This document shows, piece by piece, positions 45,727 through 59,197 of a stretch of 64,000 bases of DNA. Within the stretch, counting starts at the first letter, position 1. Each line of letters opens with the position of its first letter. Made by a program: the position numbers and the translations under genes. Under the pieces are notes generated by a model that did not search any database, was not told the origin of the DNA, and saw only the letters and a program-made list of their open reading frames with translations. Source of the stretch: Pseudomonas gingeri (GTDB taxonomy: Bacteria; Pseudomonadota; Gammaproteobacteria; Pseudomonadales; Pseudomonadaceae); contig NZ_JACAQA010000009.1 of the NCBI RefSeq assembly GCF_013385425.1, positions 103,750 through 167,749 of the forward strand. The letters are read 5' to 3'.

Positions 45727-47658
45727 ATGTGTTACTTCGCATTTAGATTTAGGCTTTCCATGACTTTTCCCTCTCGTTTCCTCGCGTGGCTGATGCTGCC
45801 GCTGTTCGCTCTCTGCAGCTTCAACCTGTTGGCCGAAACAGCGGAGGGCGCACCCCAGGCCCTGCATCTGCTGGACTATATCGGCGCCGATTACCCGCCC
45901 ACGGTGCACGCGGGCCAGGTGGTCGATGATGGCGAATATCGTGAGCAGCTGGAATTTATCAAGGTCCTGCAAGGGCTGGTCGCCGCGTTGCCGGCCAAGC
46001 CGGAACAGGCTGAGCTGGTTCAGGGTATCGAGGGTTTGCAGGCGGCCGTGACGGCTCGGGAGGAGGGTGAACGCGTTGCCCGCCAGGCCCGGCAACTGGG
46101 GGCGAAGCTGGCCGTGGCCTATGAAGTCAGCCAGGCACCGATCATCACCCCGGACCCGACTCGTGGTGCGCCGCTGTATGCCCAGCATTGTTCGGTGTGT
46201 CACGGCGAGGCAGGGGCGGGCGACGGTCCGGCCGGTGTCGGCCTGACACCGCCACCCGCCAACCTGCGCGATGCCGCGCGGCTGGATAGGTTGAGCCTCT
46301 ACGCGATCTACACCACCCTCGGCCTGGGTGTCGAAGGCACCGATATGCCGGCGTTCGCCGACCAGTTGGATGAGCGTCAGCGTTGGGACCTGGCGACTTA
46401 CATTGCCGGATTCAGTGCCGCTCCTGCCGCCGCCAACGACGGGAAAACCTACAACCTGGCCGACCTGGCCCGTTCGACGCCGGCTGAAGTACAGGCCGCC
46501 GAAGGCCCGGCCGCCGCCGTCGCCTTCCGTGCCCAGCGCGCCCAGCCGCCCCAGGTCAAGCGCGGTCCGGGGCAATTGCTCGACTACACCGCGACGACCC
46601 TGGACAAGAGCCTCGCGGCCTACCGCGCCGGCGAGCATGAACAAGCCTACGACCTGTCCGTTGCCGCTTACCTGGAAGGCTTCGAGCTGGTGGAAAGCTC
46701 CCTGGACAACGTCAATGCCACGGTGCGCAAGGACACCGAGAAGTCGCTGATGGCCTATCGGCAATCGTTGCAGGATGGCTTGCCGATGGAGCAGGTCGAG
46801 CAGCGACTGAGTGTGGCCAAGGGCAAGCTCAAGGAGTCCGCCGATCTGCTGGGCAATGATGGCCTGAGTCAGTCGCTGAGCTTTATCTCCGGGTTGCTGA
46901 TTCTGCTGCGCGAAGGCCTGGAAGCGATCCTGGTCCTGGCGGCGGTGCTGGCTTTCCTGCGCAATACCGGCCAGCAGTCGGCGGTGCGCAGCGTACATGT
47001 CGGCTGGGGTCTGGCGCTGGTCGCCGGGTTGCTGACCTGGGCGGCGGCGGCTCACCTGATCGATGTCAGTGGCGCCCAGCGTGAATTGCTTGAAGGCTTC
47101 ACGGCTTTGTTTGCCAGCGTCATGGTGCTCTGGCTCGGGGTCTGGATGCATGACCGCCGGCACGCGGCGGCCTGGCAGGACTACATCAAGAGCAGCCTGG
47201 TCAGTGGTGGCGGGCGCTTCGGCTTTGCACTGCTGGCGTTCTTCTCGGTGTACCGGGAATTGTTCGAAGTCATCCTGTTCTATGAAACCCTCTGGTTGCA
47301 GGCGGGGCCGGCGGGACATAACGCCGTGCTGGCCGGTGCCGGCACCGCGCTGGTGCTGCTGATCGGCCTGGCCTGGGTGATCCTGCGCGGTTCGGCGAAG
47401 CTGCCGCTGGCGTTGTTTTTCGGGATCAATGCCGGGTTGCTGTGCGCCTTGTCGGTGGTGTTTGCCGGGCACGGGGTCAAGGCGTTGCAGGAAGCCGGGA
47501 TCTTCGGTACGCGGCCGGTGGCGTTCTTTGAATTCGACTGGTTGGGGATTCATGCCGATGCCTACTCGCTGGGGGCGCAGGCTTTGGCGTTGCTGGCGAT
47601 TGGGGTGCTGTACAGCCGCAGCCGGTTGGCGGAAAAGCGTCGGGTCCAGGCGGCCTGA
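45727..47658 (+). CDS. FTR1-family iron permease fused to a cytochrome c domain
   Basis: A 643-aa protein. A signal peptide (about 1-36) is followed by a c-type haem domain: AQHCSVCHGEAG (CxxCH) and a distal Met in GTDMPAFADQL. The C-terminal half (about 390-640) is a seven-helix FTR1 permease with LLREGLEAILVLAAVLAFLR and SVYRELFEVILFYETLWL, the two RExxE-type iron motifs. Oxidation by the haem domain may feed iron into the permease. The start has a strong GAGAGGG; ATG 45760 is the alternative. Confidence 0.9.
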   Translation: MCYFAFRFRLSMTFPSRFLAWLMLPLFALCSFNLLAETAEGAPQALHLLDYIGADYPPTVHAGQVVDDGEYREQLEFIKVLQGLVAALPAKPEQAELVQGIEGLQAAVTAREEGERVARQARQLGAKLAVAYEVSQAPIITPDPTRGAPLYAQHCSVCHGEAGAGDGPAGVGLTPPPANLRDAARLDRLSLYAIYTTLGLGVEGTDMPAFADQLDERQRWDLATYIAGFSAAPAAANDGKTYNLADLARSTPAEVQAAEGPAAAVAFRAQRAQPPQVKRGPGQLLDYTATTLDKSLAAYRAGEHEQAYDLSVAAYLEGFELVESSLDNVNATVRKDTEKSLMAYRQSLQDGLPMEQVEQRLSVAKGKLKESADLLGNDGLSQSLSFISGLLILLREGLEAILVLAAVLAFLRNTGQQSAVRSVHVGWGLALVAGLLTWAAAAHLIDVSGAQRELLEGFTALFASVMVLWLGVWMHDRRHAAAWQDYIKSSLVSGGGRFGFALLAFFSVYRELFEVILFYETLWLQAGPAGHNAVLAGAGTALVLLIGLAWVILRGSAKLPLALFFGINAGLLCALSVVFAGHGVKALQEAGIFGTRPVAFFEFDWLGIHADAYSLGAQALALLAIGVLYSRSRLAEKRRVQAA

Positions 47659-47714
47659 TAATGCGGGTTTGCCGGCGAAGACGTTCGTATGAGCGGCGCA
47701 AGATTCGAGGGACT

Positions 47715-47867
47715 CTTCGCGGGCAAGCCCTGCTCCTACAGTGTTGTGTGATACGCAAAATCGATGAACGACGGCGTACTGTAGGAGCAGGGCTTGCCCG
47801 CGAAGGCGTTCGGATGGGCACCGCAAGGCTCAAGGGCCTCATCGCTGGCAAGCCAGCTCCCACAGGG
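47715..47867. repeat. REPIN with a third REP copy
   Basis: The 28-bp arms 47715-47742 and 47778-47805 are perfect inverses (CTTCGCGGGCAAGCCCTGCT starts the first). A related half copy occurs at 47839-47867. It fills most of the 348-bp gene-free gap 47659-48006; nothing coding is seen there. Confidence 0.85.
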
Positions 47868-48006
47868 GCCGCGTGAACCTACAGGGAGCGCGTTCGACGT
47901 TCCCTGGTTTCTGGCGTTAAATGTCTACAGCTTTGGCATTCATTGTCAGCGGATTTTCCCGCCATAGCCCCTAATCTTTGCAGATCGACTCTGGAAGGTT
48001 GGCCCC

Positions 48007-51049
<3,043 letters not shown>

Positions 51050-51067
51050 CCCTCACAGGAACACTCG

Positions 51068-53290
51068 ATGAATACCGAAGGACTCAGCGAAGTTGAAGTA
51101 AAAGACGCTCAAGCGGTGGTCGAGCCGATCGTCGAAACCCCGCCGGAGCTGGAACCCGCGCCGGTGGTGGTCGAAGCCCCCCATGTGGCGGTGCCGTCGG
51201 CGGTGGTGATTCCGAGCCTGGATGACAGCAGCCTGTATATCCACCGTGAGCTGTCGCAGCTGCAGTTCAACATCCGCGTGCTGGAGCAGGCGCTGGACGA
51301 GTCCTATCCGCTGCTGGAACGCCTCAAGTTCCTGCTGATCTTCTCCAGCAACCTGGATGAGTTCTTCGAAATTCGTGTCGCCGGGCTGAAGAAGCAGATC
51401 ACCTTCGCCCGCGAACAGGCCGGCGCCGACGGCCTGCAGCCGCACCAGGCCCTGGCGCGGATCAGCGAGCTGGTGCACGGGCATGTCGATCGCCAGTACG
51501 CGATCCTCAACGACATCCTGTTGCCGGAGCTGGAAAAACATCAGGTCCGCTTTATCCGCCGCCGCTACTGGACCACCAAGCTGAAGACTTGGGTCCGTCG
51601 TTATTTCCGTGACGAGATCGCACCGATCATCACCCCGATCGGCCTCGATCCGACGCACCCGTTCCCGTTGCTGGTGAACAAGAGCCTGAACTTTATCGTC
51701 GAGCTCGAAGGTATCGACGCCTTCGGTCGCGATTCGGGCCTGGCGATCATCCCGGCGCCGCGCCTGCTGCCGAGGATCATCAAGGTACCCGAAGACGTGG
51801 GTGGGCCTGGCGATAACTATGTATTCCTGTCGTCGATGATCCACGCACACGCCGACGACCTGTTCCAGGGCATGAAGGTCAAGGGCTGCTACCAGTTCCG
51901 CCTGACCCGCAACGCCGACCTGGCGCTGGATTCCGAAGACGTCGAAGACCTGGCCCGCGCCCTGCGCGGCGAGCTGTTCTCGCGCCGCTACGGTGACGCC
52001 GTGCGCCTGGAAGTGGCCGATACCTGCCCGAAACACCTGTCGGACTACCTGCTCAAGCAGTTCAACCTGAACGAGACCGAGCTGTACCAGGTCAACGGTC
52101 CGGTGAACCTGACACGGCTGTTCAGCATCACCGGCCTGGACAGTCATCCGGAGCTGCAATACACGCCGTTCACTCCGCAGATCCCGAAACTGCTGCAGAA
52201 CAGCGAGAATATTTTCAGCGTGATCAGCAAGCAGGACATCCTGCTGCTGCACCCGTTCGAATCCTTCACCCCGGTGGTCGACCTGCTGCGCCAGGCGGCC
52301 AAGGACCCGCACGTCCTGGCCGTGCGCCAGACCCTGTACCGCAGCGGCGCCAACTCGGAAATCGTCGACGCCCTGGTGGACGCGGCGCGCAACGGCAAGG
52401 AAGTCACCGCGGTGATCGAGCTGCGGGCGCGCTTCGACGAAGAGTCCAACCTGCAACTGGCCAGCCGCCTGCAAGCGGCCGGTGCGGTGGTGATCTACGG
52501 CGTGGTCGGCTTCAAGACCCACGCCAAGATGATGTTGATCCTGCGTCGCGAGGCCGGCGAGATCGTCCGCTACGCGCACCTGGGCACGGGTAACTACCAC
52601 GCCGGCAACGCCCGCCTGTATACCGACTACAGCTTGCTGACCTCCGACGACGCCCTGTGCGAAGACGTCGGCAAACTGTTCAGCCAGTTGATCGGCATGG
52701 GCAAGACGTTGCGCATGAAGAAGTTGCTGCACGCGCCGTTCACCCTGAAGAAGGGCATGCTCGACATGATTGCCCGGGAAACCCAGTTCGCCGTCGAGGG
52801 CAAGCCGGCGCACATCATCGCCAAGTTCAACTCGCTGACCGATCCGAAGATCATCCGCGCGTTGTACAAGGCCAGCCAGTGCGGCGTGCGTATCGATCTG
52901 GTGGTGCGCGGCATGTGCTGCCTGCGTCCGGGCATCGCCGGGGTCTCGCACAACATCCAGGTGCGCTCGATCATCGGTCGCTTCCTCGAACACACCCGGG
53001 TCTTCTACTTCCTCAACGGCGGCGAGGAGCAGATGTTCCTCTCCAGCGCCGACTGGATGGAGCGCAACCTCGACAAGCGTGTCGAGACCTGCTTCCCGGT
53101 CGAGGGCAAGAAGTTGATCCTGCGGGTCAAGAAAGAGCTGGAAAGTTATCTCACCGATAACACCCACAGCTGGAGCCTGCAGTCGGACGGTCGGTATATC
53201 CGTAACACGCCGACCGGCAACCAGAACGCCCGTAGCGCCCAGGCGACCTTGCTCGATCGCCTGAGCAACCCGCTCCTCAGCGTACGTTGA
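51068..53290 (+). CDS. ppk: Ppk1, polyphosphate kinase
   Basis: A 740-aa protein. The autophosphorylated His is in [20 protein letters not shown]; the second His is in [26 protein letters not shown] marks the N-domain boundary. It makes polyphosphate from ATP. About 45 extra disordered N-terminal residues precede the core. Transcribed after hemB; its 3' end overlaps the ppx 3' end by 14 bp. Confidence 0.97.
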   Translation: MNTEGLSEVEVKDAQAVVEPIVETPPELEPAPVVVEAPHVAVPSAVVIPSLDDSSLYIHRELSQLQFNIRVLEQALDESYPLLERLKFLLIFSSNLDEFFEIRVAGLKKQITFAREQAGADGLQPHQALARISELVHGHVDRQYAILNDILLPELEKHQVRFIRRRYWTTKLKTWVRRYFRDEIAPIITPIGLDPTHPFPLLVNKSLNFIVELEGIDAFGRDSGLAIIPAPRLLPRIIKVPEDVGGPGDNYVFLSSMIHAHADDLFQGMKVKGCYQFRLTRNADLALDSEDVEDLARALRGELFSRRYGDAVRLEVADTCPKHLSDYLLKQFNLNETELYQVNGPVNLTRLFSITGLDSHPELQYTPFTPQIPKLLQNSENIFSVISKQDILLLHPFESFTPVVDLLRQAAKDPHVLAVRQTLYRSGANSEIVDALVDAARNGKEVTAVIELRARFDEESNLQLASRLQAAGAVVIYGVVGFKTHAKMMLILRREAGEIVRYAHLGTGNYHAGNARLYTDYSLLTSDDALCEDVGKLFSQLIGMGKTLRMKKLLHAPFTLKKGMLDMIARETQFAVEGKPAHIIAKFNSLTDPKIIRALYKASQCGVRIDLVVRGMCCLRPGIAGVSHNIQVRSIIGRFLEHTRVFYFLNGGEEQMFLSSADWMERNLDKRVETCFPVEGKKLILRVKKELESYLTDNTHSWSLQSDGRYIRNTPTGNQNARSAQATLLDRLSNPLLSVR

Positions 53291-54779
53291 GGGTAATGTT
53301 GACTCGGGTCAGCCACTCCGCTTCCAGCGCGAAGTCGGCCTGAGTCAGCTGGTTCTGCTCCAGCCAGTCCTTGGGAAACACCACATCCAGGCTATCGCCG
53401 TCGGCACGCAAGGTGACCTGCGGCATTTCCTGGGTGCCACGGATGTGATGGAACAGGATCGCGAAGCGCAGCAGCACGCACAGGCGAATCAGCTTGATGC
53501 CTTCATCGCCGAACTCGGCAAACTTGTCCTTGGGAATATTGCGTCGGTGCCCGCGCACCAGCAGGGCGAGCATTTGCTGGTCTTCCCGGGAGAAGCCGGC
53601 CAGGTCCGAGTGCTCGATCAGGTAGGCGCCGTGCTTGTGGTACTGGTAGTGGGCGATGTCCAGGCCCACTTCATGGACCTTGGCGGCCCAGCCCAGCAGT
53701 TCGCGCCAGACCCCGTCAGCCAGTTCCCAGGCATCCGCCACCTGGTCGAAGGCGTGCAGCGCCTTGCGCTCGACCCGTGCCGCCTGTTCCAGGTCGACGT
53801 GGTAACGCTCCATCAATGAGCTGAGGGTGCGTTCGCGCACGTCTTCGTGGTGATGGCGACCCAGCAGGTCGTAGAGCACGCCTTCGCGCAGGGCGCCGTC
53901 GCAGTGATCCATGCGTTGCAGGTCGAGGGCGTCGAAGATCGCTTCGAGAATCGACAGGCCGGCCGGGAAGATCGCCCGGCGGTCGGGCTTGATCCCTTCG
54001 AAATCGATTTTCTCGGCATCGCCGAGCTTGAACAGCTTGCGCTTGAGCCAGGCCAGCCCTTCGGCATTTACTTCGCCGCTGCCCTGGCCGCCGGCCTTGA
54101 GGGCCAGGCCGATGGCGCGGATGGTCCCGGAGGAGCCGATGGCCTCATCCCAGGTCAGGCGGTGCAGGGCGTGCTCGATGCTCATGATCTCTAGGCGTGC
54201 CGCCGTGTAGGCCTGGGCGTAGCGGGCCGGGGTGATCTTGCCGTCGCGGAAATAGCGCTGGGTGTAGCTGACGCAACCCATTTGCAGGCTTTCGCGCAGC
54301 AGCGGTTCGAAGCGCTGGCCGATGATGAATTCGGTACTGCCGCCGCCGATATCGGCCACCAGGCGCTTGCCCGGGGTGTCGGCGAGGGTGTGGGACACAC
54401 CGAGGTAAATCAGGCGGGCCTCTTCACGGCCGGAAATGACTTCCACCGGGTGACCGAGGATTTCCTCGGCGCGGCGGATGAATTCGCCGCGGTTGCGGGC
54501 TTCGCGCAGGGCGTTGGTACCGACGATGCGCACGGCGCCCAGGGGCATGCCGTTGATCAACTGGGCAAAGCGCTTCAGGCAGTCGAGCCCGCGCTGCATG
54601 GATTCTTCGGTGAGCTGACGGTCCTCGTCGATACCGGCCGCCAGCTGAACCTTCTCGCCGAGGCGCTCCAGGATCCGGATCTCTCCGTTCTGGGCCTTGG
54701 CCACGACCATATGGAAGCTGTTGGAGCCCAGGTCGATGGCGGCGATCAGGGACAGATTCTTGGCTTGGGAATGCGGCAT
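53277..54779 (-). CDS. ppx: Ppx, exopolyphosphatase
   Basis: A 500-aa protein. Actin-like ATPase motifs: [15 protein letters not shown] and [17 protein letters not shown]-terminal HD-type helical domain follows (about 310-500). It degrades polyphosphate and also pppGpp. Convergent with ppk, a fixed arrangement in Pseudomonas; the enzyme pair balances polyphosphate. Confidence 0.96.
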   Translation of the reverse strand: MPHSQAKNLSLIAAIDLGSNSFHMVVAKAQNGEIRILERLGEKVQLAAGIDEDRQLTEESMQRGLDCLKRFAQLINGMPLGAVRIVGTNALREARNRGEFIRRAEEILGHPVEVISGREEARLIYLGVSHTLADTPGKRLVADIGGGSTEFIIGQRFEPLLRESLQMGCVSYTQRYFRDGKITPARYAQAYTAARLEIMSIEHALHRLTWDEAIGSSGTIRAIGLALKAGGQGSGEVNAEGLAWLKRKLFKLGDAEKIDFEGIKPDRRAIFPAGLSILEAIFDALDLQRMDHCDGALREGVLYDLLGRHHHEDVRERTLSSLMERYHVDLEQAARVERKALHAFDQVADAWELADGVWRELLGWAAKVHEVGLDIAHYQYHKHGAYLIEHSDLAGFSREDQQMLALLVRGHRRNIPKDKFAEFGDEGIKLIRLCVLLRFAILFHHIRGTQEMPQVTLRADGDSLDVVFPKDWLEQNQLTQADFALEAEWLTRVNITLNVR

Positions 54780-55203
54780 GGTTGAAGGATCTCGGTCGAT
54801 AACCTCGCCATCGTGCCACGATCAGGCCCTGACGCCAACGTAGGACGCCTGTGAGCATCAGGCCTGGGGCTTGCAGCGAGGGGGGTGGACAATCATTACT
54901 TCAATTTTCCTACATAAATATTTCATATTGATGACCTGCGTCATGAATTGTGACGACAGTGATGTTTATTAAAGTTTGCAGTGTTTGTCTATCCGTCGTA
55001 CCAAGAGCGTGGCCGCTTCCGGTTTTCTTGTCAGGTGCCAGCGTGGAAACTAGCGGCCGGCGATTATGCCGGGGTGTTAATTATTTATCGGACTGCGGAC
55101 GGGAGGCCTAAGCGCTGACTCTTTTTCGGGTGTGAACCTGGATTGAATTCCGCAGTTCTGAATAACAAGCATCTGCTTACACTTGATAATAGGGAGTAGG
55201 AAA
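54780..55203. other. Gene-free regulatory region upstream of the fimbrial operon
   Basis: 424 bp between ppx and the fimbrial gene. It holds an A/T-rich block (54900-54985) with inverted arms CGTCA (54939) and TGACG (54951), and a small hairpin CCGGC-N6-GCCGG (55057-55072). No coding frame is seen. The ppx promoter and the fimbrial promoter must lie here. Confidence 0.55.
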
Positions 55204-55857
55204 ATGAAGTTGGTATCTGGATGGACGCTCGGTGCTCTGTTGGCTGTACTGGGGGTCAATGCCAACGCGGCGGACTTGTTGGTGAAGGGGACCATCGTCC
55301 CGGCCAGTTGCACACTGAGCCTGCACAATGGCGGTGTGGTCGATTTCGGGAAAATCCGTGCCGCTGAATTGAGTCCCAATGCCTATACGCGCCTGCAGCC
55401 CAGGGGCGTGCCTTTTACGGTCAATTGCGACGGCGGCACCCGGGTGGGGGTGAAGACGCTCGACAACCGCTCCAGCAGCAAGGTCCCGGGCATCCTGCAG
55501 GCGGCCCTCGGCCCGGGCTATAACGATGCCTACAACTACGGCCTGGGGACCACGGCGGTCGGTCAACGGGTCGGCGGCTATGCCCTGAGCGTGAAGGATT
55601 CCGTGGCGGATTTCCCGCTGGTCAACACCATCGTCTCGACCAATAACGGTTTGAACTGGAACCGTGGCAACGGTGCGCTGGGCCAGTATCAGAACATCAT
55701 GTCCTGGAGCGGCTTTCTCTCCACTCATCCGGCATCGGTGCAGCGGGTCAGCGGTACCCTGGAAGTTCAGCCGGTGATCAATAAGACCTCCGAATTGGAT
55801 GTTACCCAGGAACTGTATCTGGATGGCTTGGCCACGTTGGAACTGCGTTATCTCTAA
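55204..55857 (+). CDS. Fimbrial major subunit, DUF1120 family
   Basis: A 217-aa protein. Signal peptide ending VNANAADLLVKG. The subunit fold shows the Cys pair (ASCTLSL and FTVNCDG) and a beta-strand tail ending in aromatic LELRYL, the pattern for donor-strand exchange. DUF1120 pilins form chaperone-usher fibres in Pseudomonas. GGGAGTAGG precedes ATG 55204. First gene of a four-gene operon; a hairpin follows that may keep its mRNA abundant. Confidence 0.85.
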   Translation: MKLVSGWTLGALLAVLGVNANAADLLVKGTIVPASCTLSLHNGGVVDFGKIRAAELSPNAYTRLQPRGVPFTVNCDGGTRVGVKTLDNRSSSKVPGILQAALGPGYNDAYNYGLGTTAVGQRVGGYALSVKDSVADFPLVNTIVSTNNGLNWNRGNGALGQYQNIMSWSGFLSTHPASVQRVSGTLEVQPVINKTSELDVTQELYLDGLATLELRYL

Positions 55858-55882
55858 CTTTCGTTGATGTCAGTAACTAGGC

Positions 55883-55908
55883 TGCCGGCACAGGACTCTG
55901 TGCCGGCA
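55883..55908 (+). terminator. Intra-operon hairpin after the pilin gene
   Basis: TGCCGGCACAG, loop GACT, CTGTGCCGGCA: an 11-bp stem with a weak T stretch. It may act as an attenuator or mRNA stabiliser, giving more pilin than usher. Confidence 0.6.
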
Positions 55909-55962
55909 CTCTCTTTCTATGTCTGTTGAATAATAAAAATATAGTCGCAAGGAGCGTATTGC

Positions 55963-56691
55963 TTGAAAGTTGTGCCTCTTATGCCGATGTTCAGGTCATT
56001 GTCTATCGGTGTGCTGTTCTTTTTCCTGGGCGTGTTCTGGAGCGCCGCCCGTGCCGATGGCATGCAGCCGGAAACCACGGTGGTGATTCTCTATGAAGAG
56101 GAGGGGGAAGCCAGTATCCAGATCAAGAACACCGACAGCGGTCCGGCCTTGCTGCATTCGGCTGTCGAATCGATTCCCGAGGATCTTGAGTCGCTGGTGG
56201 TGATCACGCCCCCCGTGACCCGGGTCGACGCCGGCGAGACCCAATTGGTGCGGTTTCTCAGCGCCAACGGCGAGCCACTCAAGACCCAGCGCCTGAAACG
56301 CGTCACCTTCGAAGGTATTCCCCAGCGCAAAACCGGGCCCGGCGCTACCGTCGGCGTCACTCTGCGCCAGAACCTGCCACTGATCCTGCATCCCAAGGGA
56401 CTGGCCCGGCATCCGGCGCCCTGGAAGGAACTGACCTGGCACCTGGAGAAGTCCCGGCTGGTGGTGCGCAATGACAGTCCCTATGTGGTGCGCCTGTCGC
56501 CGGAACTGGAACTCAACCCGCACAAGGTCAGCGTGATGCTGAGTCGCGATTATGTCCTTCCGGGGGAGACGCTGGCGGTGGAAATAGACACGACTCAGCC
56601 CACGGCCACCTCGGTCACGCTGCAGCCGGCGACGGTCTATGGTTTTGCCGTGGCCCGTCACGAAGCGCCCATTCTGCTCGAGGCGCTGTGA
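55963..56691 (+). CDS. Fimbrial chaperone (PapD-like)
   Basis: A 242-aa protein read from TTG 55963, with AAGGAG upstream; ATG 55981 is an alternative. A signal peptide ends near SAARADG. The chaperone core shows VTRVDAGETQLVRF and LKRVTFEGIPQ, then DSPYVVRLSPELELNP. It holds pilins in the periplasm. The next gene is the usher (GTG one base after its stop). Confidence 0.85.
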   Translation: MKVVPLMPMFRSLSIGVLFFFLGVFWSAARADGMQPETTVVILYEEEGEASIQIKNTDSGPALLHSAVESIPEDLESLVVITPPVTRVDAGETQLVRFLSANGEPLKTQRLKRVTFEGIPQRKTGPGATVGVTLRQNLPLILHPKGLARHPAPWKELTWHLEKSRLVVRNDSPYVVRLSPELELNPHKVSVMLSRDYVLPGETLAVEIDTTQPTATSVTLQPATVYGFAVARHEAPILLEAL

Positions 56692-56692
56692 C

Positions 56693-59197
56693 GTGGGATC
56701 CCTAGGCAAGCCGGCCCCTGTCTCGAGGCTGGCGAAGGTACTGGCGCCGCGCCGGGGCCTGGTGAGCGGGCTGGGCGTCGCGGTCTTGCTGGGACTGGGC
56801 GAGCCGGTCGCCGCCGAGAAAAAGGACGATGCGGCTGACGCGGAGTTTGACCTGTCGGTGCTTTCCGAGCGCGGTCTCGATCCACAGGTGGCCGACTATT
56901 TCCGCTCGGCGCCGCGCTTTCGTGAAGGAGCGCAGCGGGTGACGCTGGAACTCAACGGCAAGCGCCTGGGGCTGGCGGAGCTGCGTTTCGACCGGGACGG
57001 CGAGTTGTGTTTCACCTCCGGGTTGCTGGACAAGGCCGGCTTGAAGAGGCCCGACGTTGGCGCGGATGCCGATGAGGACGCCTGTCATGCCTTTGTGCGT
57101 GAGTACCCGCAGACCCAGGTCATCCTGCGACCCAACAGCGAGGAGGTTGTCCTGCTGGTGCCGACCCAGGCCCTGCGCGGACCGGAGCTCGACAGCGGGG
57201 TCTACGCCCGTGGCGGCACGGCCGGACTGCTCAACTACGAGGTGCTGGGTTTCGATACGCGCTCGCGCCAGGGCGGCGGGCGTTTCTTCTCGGCGACCAC
57301 CGAGGCCGGGTTCAATGCCGGCGACTGGATTGTCCGTAGCCGTCAGTTGCACGTCTCCAATGACGGGCAAGAGCAGACCGAGCATCTGTATGCCTATGCG
57401 CAGCGGGACTTCCGACCGTGGCAGACGACCTTCCAGGCTGGCCAGATCAACAGTGCCGGGCCGGTGTTTGCCGGGGTCCGGCTTTCCGGTGTGCAATTCA
57501 TGCCCGATGGTGCGCAACGAGGCCAGGCCGGGCGCGGTGTCCTGGTCGAGGGGGTGGCCTTCGACGCGTCGCGGGTCGAGGTTCGCCAGTCCGGGGCTTT
57601 GATCCATACCAGCCTGGTGCCGCAAGGCCCGTTCAGCCTGGGCGGCTTGCCGTTGCTCAATGGCACCAGTGACCTGGAGGTCAGGGTGATCGGCCAATCC
57701 GGCAGCGAGCGCCGCTTTGTCGTGCCGGCCGCATCCTTTCCGGGCGCCACGGCGGTCCAGCCCGGCTACTACATGGCCCTGGGGCGACTGCGCGGCGCCA
57801 CCGGTCGCGGCGAAGAGCCGCCCTTGCTCGCCACCGGCAGCGGCACCTGGGGACTGGGCGAGGCCACGTCATTCAGCGCCGGGCTGCTTGGCAGCGATGA
57901 CTACCGTGCCAGCGGCTGGGCGCTCGACAGCCGCCTCTGGCAGCAGGTCGGTGTCGGCCTGCGCAACAGCCTGTCCCATGACACCCGGCGTTCGCTGGCG
58001 GGGAGCCAGAACAGCCTGTCGTTGAACAGTCCGTTGGGGGCGGGTGTCGACCTGGACCTCAGTGCCACCCTGCGCAGTGCCGGCTATCGCGATCTGCTGC
58101 AAATCGGCGAGGTGGGGCTGGCGGACGATCCCGGCTCACGCTTCAAGCACCAGTACACCGCCGCGCTGGGCTGGTCGGCCCCGCAACTAGGTGGTTTCAG
58201 CCTCGGTTACTCGCGCAGTGTGATGTTCGACGGGAGCTTGTCCCGGCGTCTGCACGGCACGTGGAGCAAGAGCTACCGCTACGCCAGCCTGAGCCTCAGC
58301 GTGGATTCCGACGTCGGTTCGGGCGGCGACCGCCATGCCGTCGACTCGGGCCTGGGGCTGCGGTTGGGGGTCAGTGTCCCGCTGGGCGGCGACCGGCGCA
58401 TCAGCAGCTACCTCAATCGCCGTGGCGAGCGCCTCGATATCGGCGGCGACTACCGCGAGCGGGTCAACGATACCCTCAGCTATGACCTGGGGCTGGAACA
58501 GGACCTCAAGGGCGACCGACAGATCACCCGGGGCAACCTGAACCTGATGCCGCGTTACACCCAGGTCGGCCTGGGGGTGACACGCAGCGACTCCAGCAGT
58601 AGCTACAGCGGACATTTGTCCGGAGGCCTTGCGCTGCACGAGGGCGGCCTGACGTTCTCGCCCTACGCGATCCAGGAGACCTTTGGCGTGGTCTCGGTGG
58701 GCGATCTTTCCGGCGCCCGGATCACCACGCCCCAGGGGCCGGTCTGGACCGACTTCAGCGGCCAGGCGGTGGTCGCCGGTCTGCCGGCCTACCGCAGCAG
58801 CCAGTTGGAAGTCGACACCCGCTCGTTGCCACGGCGGATCGACCTGCGCAACGGAACAAAAAGCCTTGAAGCCGGGCGCGGCTCATTCAATCGGGTGGAT
58901 TTCGCGGTGGTGAAGGTTCGACGGCTGCTGCTCAAGGTCACTGATGAAAACGCCGAGCCGTTGCCCCAGGGCGCCTCGGTGTTCAGTGAAGACAAGGCCT
59001 TCCTGACCACGGTGGTCGGCGGCGGCATGATTTTTCTGAGCGATGTCGAGGCCGGCCAGCGGCTCACGATCAGGCGGGCGGATCACACGGCCTGCACGCT
59101 GCCGGTCGAAATACCCGAATCCGCGGACAGCGATCGGCTTTATGAAACGGCCACGGCGGTTTGCCGGGCAAGTCAACCCTATGGAAGACCTCTATGA
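56693..59197 (+). CDS. Outer-membrane fimbrial usher
   Basis: An 834-aa protein of the PapC/FimD kind. A signal peptide leads to the N-domain (FDLSVLSERGLDPQVADYF, LELNGKRLGLAELRF). The beta-barrel part includes FAGVRLSGVQFMPDG and QPGYYMALGRLRG. The C-terminal part has RITTPQGPVWTDFSGQAVVA. GTG 56693 is chosen because it keeps the frame and has GAGG upstream. It forms the pore for pilus assembly. Confidence 0.88.
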   Translation: MGSLGKPAPVSRLAKVLAPRRGLVSGLGVAVLLGLGEPVAAEKKDDAADAEFDLSVLSERGLDPQVADYFRSAPRFREGAQRVTLELNGKRLGLAELRFDRDGELCFTSGLLDKAGLKRPDVGADADEDACHAFVREYPQTQVILRPNSEEVVLLVPTQALRGPELDSGVYARGGTAGLLNYEVLGFDTRSRQGGGRFFSATTEAGFNAGDWIVRSRQLHVSNDGQEQTEHLYAYAQRDFRPWQTTFQAGQINSAGPVFAGVRLSGVQFMPDGAQRGQAGRGVLVEGVAFDASRVEVRQSGALIHTSLVPQGPFSLGGLPLLNGTSDLEVRVIGQSGSERRFVVPAASFPGATAVQPGYYMALGRLRGATGRGEEPPLLATGSGTWGLGEATSFSAGLLGSDDYRASGWALDSRLWQQVGVGLRNSLSHDTRRSLAGSQNSLSLNSPLGAGVDLDLSATLRSAGYRDLLQIGEVGLADDPGSRFKHQYTAALGWSAPQLGGFSLGYSRSVMFDGSLSRRLHGTWSKSYRYASLSLSVDSDVGSGGDRHAVDSGLGLRLGVSVPLGGDRRISSYLNRRGERLDIGGDYRERVNDTLSYDLGLEQDLKGDRQITRGNLNLMPRYTQVGLGVTRSDSSSSYSGHLSGGLALHEGGLTFSPYAIQETFGVVSVGDLSGARITTPQGPVWTDFSGQAVVAGLPAYRSSQLEVDTRSLPRRIDLRNGTKSLEAGRGSFNRVDFAVVKVRRLLLKVTDENAEPLPQGASVFSEDKAFLTTVVGGGMIFLSDVEAGQRLTIRRADHTACTLPVEIPESADSDRLYETATAVCRASQPYGRPL

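Noticed and set aside
45694..47826. 710-codon minus-strand frame opposite the FTR1 gene
   Set aside because: High-GC antisense shadow. The plus-strand gene has clear domains; the minus frame is Gln/Arg/His-rich with none.
51053..53167. 704-codon minus-strand frame opposite ppk
   Set aside because: Antisense shadow of a fully matching Ppk1.
54939..54970. Possible cAMP-Vfr binding site (TGTGA near 54950)
   Set aside because: Only the left half fits; the right half TGATG does not match TCACA.
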